Below are positions 55,225-64,000 of a stretch of 64,000 bases of DNA, in pieces (within the stretch, counting starts at the first letter, position 1; each line of letters begins with the position of its first letter). The position numbers and the translations under genes were made by a program. The stretch is taken from the NCBI GenBank assembly GCA_030532245.1, contig JAUNLN010000004.1:44566-108565 (forward strand). The letters are read 5' to 3'. This stretch comes from Actinomycetaceae bacterium (GTDB lineage: Bacteria > Actinomycetota > Actinomycetes > Actinomycetales > Actinomycetaceae). The notes beneath the pieces are model-generated. The model ran no database searches. It had not been told where the DNA came from and was given only the letters and a program-made list of their open reading frames with translations.

Positions 55225-56457
55225 ATGAGCAAGAAAGATCGTATTGTCCTTGCCTACTCTGGCGGACTAGACACGTCGGTGGCGATTGGTTGGATCGGTG
55301 AGCGCACGGGCGCTGAGGTGATCGCTGTTGCGGTTGACGTGGGTCAGGGCGGTGAAGATCTTGAGGTTATCCGTCAGCGCGCTCTAGATTGCGGTGCTGT
55401 TGAGGCGTATGTTGCTGATGCTCGCGACGAGTTTGCAACGGATTACTGCATGCCGGCCCTCAAGGCTAATGGCCTCTACCAGGGTGAGTACCCGCTTGTT
55501 TCCGCGCTTTCTCGTCCGCTGATTTCGAAGCACCTAGTAAAGGCTGCGCGCGAGTTTGGCGCTACCACGATGGCTCACGGTTGCACGGGTAAGGGTAACG
55601 ACCAGGTTCGTTTCGAGGTTTCGTTTACTTCTATCGCACCTGATTTGAACTGTATTGCGCCGGTTCGCGACCTTGCTCTAACCCGCGACGTTGCGATCGA
55701 CTACGCGAACAAGCACAAGCTACCGATTGAGACGACAAAGTCGAACCCGTTCTCGATCGACCAGAACGTGTGGGGCCGCGCGATTGAGACGGGCTTCCTC
55801 GAAGACCTGTGGAACGCGCCGACTAAGGACGTGTACTCCTACACGGACGACCCGACTTACCCGCCGCTTCCGGACGAGCTCGTCATCACGTTCGAGAAGG
55901 GCATTCCGGTTGCGATTGATGGCCGCAAGCTCACGCCTCTTGAGATCATTCAGGAGCTGAACACGCGTGCGGGCGCTCAGGGCGTTGGCCGTATCGACAT
56001 TGTTGAAGACCGCATGGTTGGTATCAAGTCGCGTGAGATTTATGAGGCTCCCGGCGCTGTCACCCTCATTAAGGCGCACCAGGAGCTCGAGAATGTAACT
56101 CTTGAGCGCGAGCAGCACCGTTACAAGCGTCGCGTCGACATGCGTTGGGGCGAGCTCGTCTACGAGGCACAGTGGTTCTCGCCGCTGAAGCAGTCCCTCG
56201 ACGCATTCATTGACCACACGCAAGAGTACGTTTCTGGCGACGTTCGTATCGTGCTACACGGTGGCCGCGTAACGGTTACCGGCCGCAAGTCGGAGACCTC
56301 GCTGTACGATTTCAACCTCGCAACCTACGAAACGGGCGACACGTTCGACCAGTCGCACGCTCGAGGCTTCATTGAAATCTACGGCCTAAGCTCGAAGCTT
56401 GCTGCCGCGCGCGACGTTAAGTTCGAGCACGGTGACGCGTTTAAAGCAACCAAGTAG
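55225..56457 (+). CDS. argG: Argininosuccinate synthase
   Basis: Couples citrulline and aspartate with ATP. The 410-residue protein starts [19 protein letters not shown], the PP-loop; the aspartate and citrulline sites are in [17 protein letters not shown] and [18 protein letters not shown] at 55225 with TTGGAGAA upstream is clear. The frame opening 24 bases earlier overlaps argR. The next gene, argH, completes the pathway. Confidence 0.96.
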   Translation: MSKKDRIVLAYSGGLDTSVAIGWIGERTGAEVIAVAVDVGQGGEDLEVIRQRALDCGAVEAYVADARDEFATDYCMPALKANGLYQGEYPLVSALSRPLISKHLVKAAREFGATTMAHGCTGKGNDQVRFEVSFTSIAPDLNCIAPVRDLALTRDVAIDYANKHKLPIETTKSNPFSIDQNVWGRAIETGFLEDLWNAPTKDVYSYTDDPTYPPLPDELVITFEKGIPVAIDGRKLTPLEIIQELNTRAGAQGVGRIDIVEDRMVGIKSREIYEAPGAVTLIKAHQELENVTLEREQHRYKRRVDMRWGELVYEAQWFSPLKQSLDAFIDHTQEYVSGDVRIVLHGGRVTVTGRKSETSLYDFNLATYETGDTFDQSHARGFIEIYGLSSKLAAARDVKFEHGDAFKATK

Positions 56458-56462
56458 GGGAT

Positions 56463-57872
56463 ATGAGCGGAACTAAGAATGTGAGCCTGTGGGGCGGCCG
56501 CTTTTCGGGCGCGCCCTCGGAGGCCCTGGATGCGCTGTCGGTGTCTACCCACTTTGACTGGAGGCTCGCGCGCGTCGACATCGCTGGTTCGAAGGCACAC
56601 GCGCGCGAGCTCCACCGAGTCGGCCTGCTCTCCGATGAGGAGCTTCAGGGCATGCTGGAGGCGCTCTCTTCGCTCGATGCGGACGTGGCAAGCGGCGCGT
56701 TTGCTCCCCAGCCGGGCGATGAGGACGTGCACACCGCACTGGAGCGCGGCCTCCTTGAGCGAGCGGGAGACGAGCTTGGAGGAAAACTCCGCGCTGGCCG
56801 ATCCCGCAACGACCAGATCGCAACGCTTATCAGAGTGTATTTGCGAGATGAAGCAAAGCATCTGACCGGCCGCGTGCTAGACCTCGTGGAGGCTCTGCTC
56901 CTCCAGGTTGACGAGGTCGGCGATGCGATCATGCCGGGGCGCACTCACATGCAGCATGCTCAACCCGTACTGGTTGCACACCAGCTGATGGCGCACGCCT
57001 GGCCGCTCATGCGAGACCTTGAGCGTCTTCGCGACTGGGATAGGCGCGCGGCAAAATCTCCTTACGGGGCGGGCGCGCTCGCGGGCAATACGCTGGGCAT
57101 GAACCCGCAGAACATTGCAACCGAGCTGGGTTTTGATGAGGTTTGTGAGAACTCAATCGACGCTACGGCGGCGCGCGATGTGGCAGCGGAGTTCTCGTTC
57201 ATCGCCTCAATGATTGGCGTGAATATTTCGCGTCTGTCTGAAGAGATCGTCATTTGGAACACGGTCGAGTTCGGCTACGTGACTCTCGACGACTCCTACT
57301 CGACGGGCTCGTCGATCATGCCGCAAAAGAAGAATCCGGATATTGCGGAGCTTGCGCGCGGCAAGGCCGGCCGCATGATCGGCGACCTAACCGGGTTGAT
57401 GACCGTGCTGAAGGGCTTGCCGCTTGCATACAACCGTGATCTGCAGGAAGACAAGGAGCCGGTCTTCGACCAGATCGACACTCTCGACGTTTTGCTACCC
57501 GCGGTTACCGGCATGGTTCAAACGATGAAGCTGCACACCGACCGTATGGAGTATCTCGCTCCGCGCGGCTTCTCCCTCGCCACGGACATCGCAGAGTGGC
57601 TCGTGAAGAAGGGTGTGCCGTTCCGCTCAGCCCACGAGATTTCCGGTAGGTGCGTGGCGCTTGCGAGTGCTACGGATCGTGAACTGTGGGATCTCACGGA
57701 TGAGGAGTACGCGGGCATTCACGAGGAGCTAACCCCGGATGTCCGAACCGTATTGTCGGCGGCAGGATCCGTTGCTGCTCGCGCGGGTAAGGGCGGTACC
57801 GCGCCCGAGCGAGTACATGAGCAGGCCGATGTGCTTCGCAGGGCTGTAGCGGCAATGCGTGAAGCACTCTAA
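56463..57872 (+). CDS. argH: Argininosuccinate lyase
   Basis: Splits argininosuccinate into arginine and fumarate. 469 residues of the fumarase superfamily: [60 protein letters not shown] and the signature loop [20 protein letters not shown] with the catalytic Ser. Starts ATG 56463, five bases after argG. The last gene of the operon; a strong terminator follows at 57960. Confidence 0.96.
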   Translation: MSGTKNVSLWGGRFSGAPSEALDALSVSTHFDWRLARVDIAGSKAHARELHRVGLLSDEELQGMLEALSSLDADVASGAFAPQPGDEDVHTALERGLLERAGDELGGKLRAGRSRNDQIATLIRVYLRDEAKHLTGRVLDLVEALLLQVDEVGDAIMPGRTHMQHAQPVLVAHQLMAHAWPLMRDLERLRDWDRRAAKSPYGAGALAGNTLGMNPQNIATELGFDEVCENSIDATAARDVAAEFSFIASMIGVNISRLSEEIVIWNTVEFGYVTLDDSYSTGSSIMPQKKNPDIAELARGKAGRMIGDLTGLMTVLKGLPLAYNRDLQEDKEPVFDQIDTLDVLLPAVTGMVQTMKLHTDRMEYLAPRGFSLATDIAEWLVKKGVPFRSAHEISGRCVALASATDRELWDLTDEEYAGIHEELTPDVRTVLSAAGSVAARAGKGGTAPERVHEQADVLRRAVAAMREAL

Positions 57873-57959
57873 CGAGGCCTTTGAATACTAGGTGCACGGT
57901 ACCTGCAATGACCTCGAATATAACGCGTAGCTGAACTGCGGTTTAGGTAGCGATATAGG

Positions 57960-58006
57960 ATAGTGGCTCCAACCTGGGTTTTTGCCCACTTGGAGCCACT
58001 ATTTTG
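57960..58006 (+). terminator. Terminator at the end of the arg operon
   Basis: ATAGTGGCTCCAA (57960-57972) is a perfect 13-bp inverted repeat of TTGGAGCCACTAT (57990-58002); TGGG/CCCA extend it inward; TTTTG follows. About 88 bases after argH. Confidence 0.9.
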
Positions 58007-58008
58007 TT

Positions 58009-58287
58009 TCAAACCGAAAAATGACGTGTTTCGGTGTGGGGCTTACAAAGACGACACGTATCTCTTGTTCGATTTGACAATTGTGAGATGAACGACATTT
58101 CGGCTTTGCCCGTGTACGATGAATTTTGTAATGAGCTTGCTACAGCGTTGTACAGGCAAATTAGTTTTCGTGGCTGCCGCTAATGCGCAAAGTGGTTGCC
58201 GCGTTGGTGGACTTTGAATCTCCACTCGCTCTGCCGCGTTCCACCTGGGCGAGGGGAGTTCTAGTAGTTGCCGAGGAGGGCAGTTCG
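58009..58287. other. Gap before the ROK regulator
   Basis: About 280 bases without a gene. TTGACA at 58074-58079 is a perfect -35 hexamer, but no matching -10 follows at 16-18 bases. The open frame that extends the ROK gene upstream to 58183 lacks a ribosome binding site and family similarity. No RNA gene or repeat was recognised. Confidence 0.5.
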
Positions 58288-59388
58288 ATGGATCTACCGC
58301 CACCTTCAGGTTTCACGTCGGGCGAGCAGGTTTTGCGCTTTATCGCGAAGAAGCCAGCCAGCCGAAGCGATATTGCCCAGTCACTGGAAATTTCTCGAAC
58401 CTCCCTATCGAGGGCTTTGGATAGTGTCGCATCGTTTATCACTATCGAGTCTGAACCGGGGGAGGATCCGGATCGTCCCGTAGACATTTTGAAGTTTGAT
58501 GATTCGGTTGCCTACATGGTCGGCATGGATTTGGCCCGTTCCACCTCATCGGCCGTCATGCTCGACAGGTTGGGCGAGCCAATCGTTGAAACCTCGTTCC
58601 CCTCCAGCATGTTTGGAACTGCTGAGGAGCGCACGCAAGAGTTGTGTGAGCGGCTCATGAAGCAGGCGGAGGAGCGGGGTGTTTCCATAGACCGCATTTG
58701 CCGCGTGGGTCTTGGCATCCCGATGCCGGTCGGTAAGCGTCAGGCTGTGAAGATGCGGGCTAGGAACCAGTTGTTCCCGATTATCCACTCGTTTTGGGAT
58801 GCTCCTATTTTGATTGACAACTCCGTGCGTTTTGGCGCGCTGGGGGAGGCGTATTGGGGCGCGGGTAAGGGTGCTCCGTCGCAGTTCTACTTGCGTCTTA
58901 GTAAGAGCGTTGGCGGTTGTTTGCTAACGGATTCGCACCACGCGCTACCCGGTAAGCTGTGCGAGTTCGGGCATATCAGTATCCCCGGTGAGACGGAGAA
59001 GTGTAACTGCGGGAAGCTCGGATGCGTGGAGACGATCACTACGATCCAGGCGATTTGCAAGAACGCGGAAGTTGCGAATGCGGACGAGCTTCGCGAAGCG
59101 CTGAAAAACAAGGATCCGAAGGCTCGTGAGGCTGTGGCGCGCGCGGCGAAGGCTGTTGGCTGGGCGCTTGGCATGGTGGTGTTCGTGTCGAATCCGCAGC
59201 TGATTATCTGTTCGGGTGAAGTTGTTGAGGTGATTCCGGGGTTCTTGCGCAAGGTCGAGGAGGAGCTGTTTGCTCAGCTAATGCCGAACTACCCGCACGT
59301 GTTTGCTGTAACTAGTGCGCAACTCGTTGTGGGAGCGGCTCTGGGCGCGGCTTTTGCAAGCGACTTGCACTGTTCGAACAACTGGTGA
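58288..59388 (+). CDS. ROK-family transcriptional regulator
   Basis: 366 residues: an N-terminal HTH (SGEQVLRFIAKKPASRSDIAQ, SRTSLSRALDSV) and a ROK sugar-binding domain (YMVGMDLARSTSSAVMLD, the sugar-loop VGLGIPMPVGKRQAVKM, DNSVRFGALGEAYWGAG) with the zinc motif CNCGKLGCVE. Such proteins sense sugars or sugar phosphates and repress uptake or catabolic genes. ATG at 58288 has GAGGAGGG at 58273-58280. No sugar operon lies beside it, so its targets are elsewhere. Confidence 0.86.
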   Translation: MDLPPPSGFTSGEQVLRFIAKKPASRSDIAQSLEISRTSLSRALDSVASFITIESEPGEDPDRPVDILKFDDSVAYMVGMDLARSTSSAVMLDRLGEPIVETSFPSSMFGTAEERTQELCERLMKQAEERGVSIDRICRVGLGIPMPVGKRQAVKMRARNQLFPIIHSFWDAPILIDNSVRFGALGEAYWGAGKGAPSQFYLRLSKSVGGCLLTDSHHALPGKLCEFGHISIPGETEKCNCGKLGCVETITTIQAICKNAEVANADELREALKNKDPKAREAVARAAKAVGWALGMVVFVSNPQLIICSGEVVEVIPGFLRKVEEELFAQLMPNYPHVFAVTSAQLVVGAALGAAFASDLHCSNNW

Positions 59389-59470
59389 TGCCGCGGGGCG
59401 CTCACGCCACCAACTGATGCTGTGCGCCTGCATGTCGGCACAGGCGCGATAAAAGACTGCAACTCGCATA

Positions 59471-59524
59471 GGGAACTCCCCACCGGCTGATCTGTTAGTT
59501 AGGTCAAACCAGTGGGGAGTTCCC
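59471..59524. terminator. Long inverted repeat between convergent genes
   Basis: GGGAACTCCCCAC (59471-59483) is a perfect inverted repeat of GTGGGGAGTTCCC (59512-59524), 28-base loop, between the ROK gene (+) and the epimerase (-). A further 7-bp hairpin GCGCCTG/CAGGCGC lies at 59424-59447. Both probably stop read-through. Confidence 0.6.
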
Positions 59525-59558
59525 ATCTGCGTTGGTTGAGCGGTAGCCGGCCCGGCTG

Positions 59559-60449
59559 CTATATGCGCGTGCCCGCGCTGTCTAGCTGCCTGTAAATGTC
59601 TGGGTCGGCAAAGGTGAAGCCGGCGTCCAGTAGACGTTTTGGCACCGCGTACTGCGAGGAGAGGGCAAGCACCGACATGTCTCCGGCCAAGACTCGTAGC
59701 ACGCCAGCAGGTGCAGGAATCCCCGGGATGCGGCCAAAGTAAGCGGCGGTCGCCTCCGTGAACTCATCGTTCGTGCAAGGCTCCGGGCCTGTCAGGTTGA
59801 ACGGGCCCTCAAGGTTGCTTTCTAGAAGGAACCTTGAGGCTGCTACGTGGTCGCGCAGGGAAATGGTGGGCATCCACTGGCGTCCGTCGGAGAGTTTTCC
59901 GCCGAGCATGGTTTTGAACAGCGGCTTCAGGGAGGCGAGGATGCCTCCGCTTTCGTGGATTACGATTCCGGTGCGGATATTCACCACGCGCTCTACGTTT
60001 GCTTTCGACGCTTCGCGTTCCCACACTTGGCAAAGCCCTGCGAGGAAGTCGTTTGCGGGGGAGGAGTCTTCTTCTAGAACTTCGTTCCCTCGCGAGCCGT
60101 AGTAGCCGACGGCCGAGCCGGTGAGGAAGACTTTCGGACGCTCATCTTCGGGTAGAAGATTGATCGCATCAGCGAGGGTCTTAACCGCTTTGAGGCGCGA
60201 GTCGACAATAAGGTGCTTGTACTCGTGCGTCCACGGCCATTTTGCAAGCGGTGCGCCGTTGAGGCTGATCACCGCATCTTGGCCGGCAAGAATCTGCGGG
60301 TCGATGGTAAATGTCTCTGGATCCCAGTACTGCCCGCGGCTGCTTCCACGCGATAGCGTGGTTATGTTCCAGCCGTGATTCTTTAGCTCGGCCTGGAGTG
60401 CAGATCCGATAAATCCGCTTGCTCCGGCTATTACGACGTTTTTGCTCAT
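59559..60449 (-). CDS. TIGR01777-family NAD-dependent epimerase
   Basis: A 296-residue SDR-fold protein. The nucleotide loop NVVIAGASGFIGSALQAEL and the active-site YxxxK-type SAVGYYGSRGNEVL lie where the TIGR01777/YfcH family has them. NLTGPEPCTNDEFTEAT and the DUF1731 tail (VPKRLLDAGFTFADPD) close it. The family's substrate is unknown, although genes are often annotated as cell-division inhibitor SulA homologues by mistake. ATG at 60449. Confidence 0.88.
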   Translation of the reverse strand: MSKNVVIAGASGFIGSALQAELKNHGWNITTLSRGSSRGQYWDPETFTIDPQILAGQDAVISLNGAPLAKWPWTHEYKHLIVDSRLKAVKTLADAINLLPEDERPKVFLTGSAVGYYGSRGNEVLEEDSSPANDFLAGLCQVWEREASKANVERVVNIRTGIVIHESGGILASLKPLFKTMLGGKLSDGRQWMPTISLRDHVAASRFLLESNLEGPFNLTGPEPCTNDEFTEATAAYFGRIPGIPAPAGVLRVLAGDMSVLALSSQYAVPKRLLDAGFTFADPDIYRQLDSAGTRI

Positions 60450-60483
60450 CCTTTATTATTACCGCGGTTCGCGGAAGAATTCA

Positions 60484-61554
60484 TTAAGCGAGTTTCATGT
60501 CACCGAACTTGATCCAGCCCTTCTTGCGCATGAACTCGGAGAATCCAAGCGTAAGGATTGCCGGGGCAACGAAGTGAAGGCCGAGGATTAGCAGGAAGAG
60601 GGTTACCGGATCTGTGGTTTCAGACATGACCGACCAGGTCATGATCTGGCCGACGAGGCCGGAAGTGCCCATGCCTGCGCCCGCCGCGTTGGACTCCATT
60701 TGGAACACGGTTGTCGCAATGGGGCCGAGGATTGCGGAGGTGAGGATCGGCGGGATCCAAATCTGCGGGTGCCGCACGATGTTGGGTACTTGCAGCATGG
60801 ATGTGCCGATGCCCTGCGAAATGAGGCCCGAGACCTTGTTTTCACGGTAGGAGGCGACTGCGAAGCCAACCATTTGCGCGGAGGTACCAACGGTTGCTGC
60901 ACCTGCTGCGAGGCCGGAGAGGCCGAGGATAATCGCAAGTGCGGCCGACGAGATGGGGAGCGTGAGGATCATGCCCATGACGACGGAGACGATGATGCCC
61001 ATTACGAACGGGCGGTGCATGGTGCCCCAGTTGATGATGTCGCCGAGGCGGAGCATCATTTCGGAGATCGACGGGCCAAGGAGCAGGCCGACAACTGAGC
61101 CGGAAACCGCGGTTACGAACGGGGTGACGAGAATGTCGATCGGGGTCTTGCCCGAGACGAATCGACCGAGTTCTACAGCGACGAAGGAGGCGAGGAAGGC
61201 GCCGAGCGGTTCGCCCGGGCCGATCAGTTGCATGGAGAGTCCGTCTACGATTCCTCCATCTAGGATTTTGGAGGCGTGCGCGCCGACCATGCCGGCAACG
61301 CCGGTTCCGGCGAGCACGTACGTGGAGCTTTCGAGCTTGTGTGCAACACCGATGCCGATGCCCGCGCCGGTTAGAACGGATGCTACGGAGCCGATCAGCA
61401 CGATCGTACTGCCGGTGATGCCCGGAATGAACTTGCCAACTTGCACCATGATGGTGCCGATAATCAGCGTTGCAAATAGGCCGTGCGCCATACCAGTTAG
61501 GCCGTCGATGAAGAAACGGTTAGCCCATTTCCGCACGCTAGGTGGAAAAGTCAT
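60484..61554 (-). CDS. Orphan PTS EIIC-like permease (EIIC_2 family)
   Basis: A 356-residue, mostly hydrophobic protein with about ten membrane helices (DGLTGMAHGLFATLIIGTIM, STIVLIGSVASVLTGAGIGI, LTLPISSAALAIILGLSGLA). It fits the PF13303-type EIIC domain. No EIIA or EIIB domain or phosphorylation site is fused or adjacent, so it may not be a normal phosphotransferase permease. ATG at 61554. Its promoter at 61575-61603 holds a palindrome; the next gene upstream is the NiaR-type regulator, separated by a terminator. Confidence 0.8.
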   Translation of the reverse strand: MTFPPSVRKWANRFFIDGLTGMAHGLFATLIIGTIMVQVGKFIPGITGSTIVLIGSVASVLTGAGIGIGVAHKLESSTYVLAGTGVAGMVGAHASKILDGGIVDGLSMQLIGPGEPLGAFLASFVAVELGRFVSGKTPIDILVTPFVTAVSGSVVGLLLGPSISEMMLRLGDIINWGTMHRPFVMGIIVSVVMGMILTLPISSAALAIILGLSGLAAGAATVGTSAQMVGFAVASYRENKVSGLISQGIGTSMLQVPNIVRHPQIWIPPILTSAILGPIATTVFQMESNAAGAGMGTSGLVGQIMTWSVMSETTDPVTLFLLILGLHFVAPAILTLGFSEFMRKKGWIKFGDMKLA

Positions 61555-61574
61555 TTAACACTCCAAATCTGAGC

Positions 61575-61603
61575 TGTATATACACCGGACTAGACAGTAT
61601 CAA
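61575..61603 (-). promoter_or_regulatory. Promoter and operator of the EIIC-like gene
   Basis: On the minus strand TTGATA (61598-61603) and TATACA (61575-61580) are separated by exactly 17 bases, a near-consensus promoter. The perfect palindrome TGTATATACA (61575-61584) covers the -10 hexamer, an ideal place for a repressor. The regulator may be the neighbouring NiaR-type protein, but the site is not proven. Confidence 0.65.
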
Positions 61604-61688
61604 AAATGTGTAGGCCTTTGATCGAATCTTCTCGAATCTGGCTTTTTGTAGGGAACTTCACGGGCGCGCGGGGGCGTCGCCTAGCGTA

Positions 61689-61735
61689 AAAAGTGGCCCG
61701 CCCCAGCGCGCAAACCGCGAGGGCGGGCCACTTTT
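61689..61735 (-). terminator. Terminator of the NiaR-type gene
   Basis: AAAAGTGGCCCGCCC (61689-61703) is a perfect 15-bp inverted repeat of GGGCGGGCCACTTTT (61721-61735). It lies just after the niaR stop on the minus strand and would be followed by T-runs in that direction. Confidence 0.88.
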
Positions 61736-61761
61736 CGAGTGCGGAGAAGGCTGATGGCGCT

Positions 61762-62289
61762 TTAGCGTTCGACTAGGAAGCCGATTTCGCGCAGCCCCTG
61801 CTCGATCTCGTCCAACGTTTCTTCAGAGTCGGCCGACACGGTGTGCCTGTGGTAGCCGCCCGTTAGCCTTGCAAGACTGTGCCCGGGCGCGAACTCCTCT
61901 AGGAAGCGGCGGAGGGTTTCAGACGATCCAACCTCAATCTTCGCGGAGATAACCCCGTACACGGGGTGGTCGATTTCGACGTCTTTAACGTATCCGCCGC
62001 GCTCGATGATTGTAGAGAGCTCTGCTTGGATCTCGTCCGGCTCGTGGCGTACGGAAAACACGCGCTCTGGTTTCGCGCTCATGGTGCCGAGGATGTATCC
62101 GCGGTTTGTAGACACGATTGAGGCGCCTTCGGCACGCAGGATGGCGATGTCTTTGACGATCACTTGACGGGTGACCCCGTACTTTTTGCCAAGCGCCGAT
62201 GCGGAGATGGGCGCGTGAGCGCGCGTTAGGTCTTTAAGCATTTGATTGCGCCGGTTAGAGCTGTCGGTTCGCACAGTGTTTCTCGCCAT
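61762..62289 (-). CDS. niaR: NiaR-type transcriptional regulator (HTH_11 + 3H domain)
   Basis: A 175-residue regulator: HTH (NQMLKDLTRAHAPISASALG, VTRQVIVKDIAILR) followed by a 3H domain, with the conserved His residues in EIDHPVYGVISAKI, FAPGHSLARLT and GYHRHTVSADS. In Firmicutes NiaR binds nicotinate and represses NAD-precursor uptake and synthesis. ATG at 62289. It diverges from tyrS. It could control its own gene, the EIIC-like gene, or niacin genes outside the window. Confidence 0.87.
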   Translation of the reverse strand: MARNTVRTDSSNRRNQMLKDLTRAHAPISASALGKKYGVTRQVIVKDIAILRAEGASIVSTNRGYILGTMSAKPERVFSVRHEPDEIQAELSTIIERGGYVKDVEIDHPVYGVISAKIEVGSSETLRRFLEEFAPGHSLARLTGGYHRHTVSADSEETLDEIEQGLREIGFLVER

Positions 62290-62387
62290 AAGAATAAGTT
62301 AGCTAAAACGCGGCGGAATAGGCGAGACTTGGACTGTGTGGCTTAGAATGCCACCGGAAACACAATGGATTTATGGAAGGAATTGCA

Positions 62388-63650
62388 GTGACCGATCTAA
62401 TTGATGATCTGCAGTGGCGAGGGCTGATTCGTCAGCACACGGATTTGGATAAGTTGCGCGAGACGCTGAATTCGGGGCCTGTGACCTTCTATTGTGGTTT
62501 CGATCCGACCGCGCCTTCGCTTCACCACGGCCACTTGGTTCAGCTTATTTTGATGAGGCACCTGCAGCTGGCAGGGCACAGGCCGCTTGCGCTGGTTGGT
62601 GGCGCTACGGGCTTGATTGGTGACCCGCGCATGTCGGGCGAGCGCACGCTCCAGCCGCGCGAGGTTGTTGAGGGCTGGGTTGAGCACCTTAAGGATCAGA
62701 TTTCTAACTTCCTCGACTTTGAGGGTGATAATCCTGCGCGCATGGTGAACAACCTGGAGTGGACGAGCGAGCTTTCCGCTATTGATCTGCTACGCGATTT
62801 GGGTAAGTTCTTCCGCCTTGGAACGATGCTTTCGAAGGATGCGGTTGCTCGTCGTTTGAACTCCAAGGAGGGTATCTCGTACACGGAGTTCTCCTACCAG
62901 ATTCTGCAGGCGAACGACTTCTTGCAGTTGTACCGTCGCTACGGTTGCACGCTTGAGACGGGTGGCGACGACCAGTGGGGCAACCTGGTTGGCGGCATGG
63001 ACCTCATCCACAAGGTTGAGAACGTAGACGTGAGTGTTATGACGACGCCTCTGATCACGAAGGCGGACGGCACGAAGTTCGGCAAGTCTGAGGGGGGCGC
63101 GATTTGGCTTAACCCCGACATGCTGTCTCCCTACGCGTTCTACCAGTTCTGGCTAAACGTTGACGACGCCGACGTGGTTCGTTTCCTGAAGGTCTTCACC
63201 TTCCTCGATCGCGCTGAGATTGAGCGCCTGGAGGAGGAATCGCTGAACGCGCCGCATAAGCGTGAAGCTCAGAAGGCTCTCGCCGCGGAGGTTACGAAGC
63301 TCGTTCATGGTGAGGAGGTGCTCGACCGCGTGCTTGCGGCGACGGCTGCTCTTTGGGGTTCGGGTGACCTGCGTGAGGTGGATGCGAAGACTCTCGCATC
63401 CGCAACGGCTGAGCTTCCCACTGGTGAAGTGGTGTTCGGTGAGGCAACTATCGTCGATGCTCTAGTGGCGGCGGGCCTGGAGAAGGGTAAGCGCGCTGCA
63501 CGCACGACTGTCGCGTCGGGTGGCGCCTACTTGAACAATGAGCGCGTTGAAGATGAGAACCAAGTTGTCTCAGAAAGCGACGCACTTGCGGACGGCACTG
63601 TTTTGATCCGTAAGGGGCGTCGCAATCTGGCGGTAGTGCGCCCCGCGTAA
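62388..63650 (+). CDS. tyrS: Tyrosyl-tRNA synthetase
   Basis: 420 residues, bacterial TyrRS. The class I HIGH-like motif is HHGHLVQLILM in APSLHHGHLVQL, and the KMSKS-like motif is KFGKSEGG. The C-terminal S4-like domain (RAARTTVASGGAYLNNERVE) binds the anticodon arm. GTG at 62388 is used because GGAAGGA (62375-62381) sits six bases upstream; the ATG at 62373 would place the ribosome site inside the gene. TAGAAT (62344-62349) may be its -10 box. Confidence 0.95.
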   Translation: MTDLIDDLQWRGLIRQHTDLDKLRETLNSGPVTFYCGFDPTAPSLHHGHLVQLILMRHLQLAGHRPLALVGGATGLIGDPRMSGERTLQPREVVEGWVEHLKDQISNFLDFEGDNPARMVNNLEWTSELSAIDLLRDLGKFFRLGTMLSKDAVARRLNSKEGISYTEFSYQILQANDFLQLYRRYGCTLETGGDDQWGNLVGGMDLIHKVENVDVSVMTTPLITKADGTKFGKSEGGAIWLNPDMLSPYAFYQFWLNVDDADVVRFLKVFTFLDRAEIERLEEESLNAPHKREAQKALAAEVTKLVHGEEVLDRVLAATAALWGSGDLREVDAKTLASATAELPTGEVVFGEATIVDALVAAGLEKGKRAARTTVASGGAYLNNERVEDENQVVSESDALADGTVLIRKGRRNLAVVRPA

Positions 63651-63687
63651 AATCGTTCGCGTTTAAAAACCGCGAAATCTAGCTGAA

Positions 63688-63724
63688 AAACTGGCCTGTG
63701 GTACGAGTCACCGCAGGCCAGTTT
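63688..63724 (+). terminator. Terminator after tyrS
   Basis: AAACTGGCCTG (63688-63698) pairs perfectly with CAGGCCAGTTT (63714-63724); GGT/ACC extends the stem inward, and a short T-run ends the 3' arm. It isolates tyrS from the rRNA promoter. Confidence 0.82.
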
Positions 63725-63832
63725 GACCTATCGGGGGAAAGCGACGTAAAGTTTTATCTCGTTGCGAGGCGCTCGGAACCGAGAAAAACTCGCAGCGATC
63801 TGGTTGAAAGATCAGCTTCCAAGTCACTCAAG

Positions 63833-64000
63833 TTGACAAAGGAAAATGATCCGCTAAGCTAGAGAAGCTGTCAAAAAGAGCTGAACAGCTCGGTACAGCT
63901 TGACACCGCATCTTACTTCGAACCTCAACTTTTGGGTGCGAAGACGTGTGTGTGGGTGTTGTTTGTGAACTCGATAGTGTGTTTTTTGTTTTGTCCTTTT
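63833..64000 (+). promoter_or_regulatory. rRNA operon promoter and antitermination leader
   Basis: TTGACA (63833-63838) and TAAGCT (63855-63860), 16 bases apart, form a strong promoter. The leader has a nested hairpin: AAGCTGT (63866-63872) with ACAGCTT (63894-63900) around GAGCTG/CAGCTC. TGTTGTTTGTGAACTC (63957-63972) followed by GATAGTGTGTTTTTT is the sequence type found just before 16S genes of high-GC Gram-positives, and includes a boxA-like element. The window ends before the 16S start. Confidence 0.88.

Noticed and set aside
58074-58092. TTGACA followed by AATTGTGAGA, like a lac operator start
   Set aside because: The second half of the operator is missing and no -10 box follows at the right distance.

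Overview
The window is a chromosomal stretch of a moderately GC-rich actinobacterium. The evidence is gene order and lineage-typical families: rpsP-khpA-rimM-trmD-rplS-lepB-rnhB-DUF2469-yraN-comM-dprA-xerC, then rpsB-tsf-pyrH-frr-cdsA-rlmN-dxr-rip-ispG-proS, plus DUF3145, DUF3052 beside a homodimeric aceE, polyphosphate glucokinase, a b558-type succinate dehydrogenase, an argCJBD-R-GH cluster and apparent leaderless starts. The TrmD-GNAT fusion and missing fab genes would fit an Actinomycetaceae-like host (Arcanobacterium/Trueperella/Actinobaculum group), but that placement is inference. No phage, IS element, CRISPR array or toxin-antitoxin system is visible; almost everything is core chromosome.

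Layout. 1-9671: ribosome and tRNA maturation, signal peptidase, RNase HII, competence-type DNA processing genes, XerC and a periplasmic LytM-type protein. 9672-10627: a region with a previously unlisted 59-residue membrane protein and a long structured rpsB leader. 10628-22423: translation factors, lipid and isoprenoid synthesis, intramembrane protease, ProRS and deformylase. 22597-23411: DUF3145 plus an acyl-carrier-like protein lacking the carrier serine. 23526-28421: SdhCAB and aspartase, which together handle fumarate. 28488-31886: aceE and DUF3052. 31986-32059: tRNA-Val. 32206-36660: a small sugar/polyol operon (transporter, hydroxypyruvate-isomerase-like protein, MocA/IolG-type dehydrogenase) with a divergent LacI regulator and a clear operator. 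36876-40051: an unusual cytochrome b-molybdopterin fusion, an RpiB-type isomerase, and a divergent regulator/DUF2249 pair with a perfect palindromic operator. 40097-45729: Nif3, a degenerate zinc-ribbon protein, YaaA, RNase P RNA, PpgK, Map, PanB. 45873-50187: PheST and a flavodoxin. 50364-57872: arginine biosynthesis without argF. 58288-63650: ROK regulator, epimerase, orphan PTS EIIC-like permease, NiaR-type regulator, TyrRS. 63833-64000: rRNA operon promoter and leader, so a 16S gene almost certainly begins just past the right edge.

The most informative oddities are domains that keep their fold but have lost key residues: an ACP-like protein without the phosphopantetheine serine, and a C4 zinc-ribbon family protein without any of its four cysteines. 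Others are a TrmD-acetyltransferase fusion, an arginine cluster lacking argF, a hairpin that buries the yraN ribosome binding site, and operators shared or positioned so that regulators can be paired with targets. Start sites were chosen from Shine-Dalgarno spacing and family N-termini. Family consensus statements come from memory, because no searches could be run.
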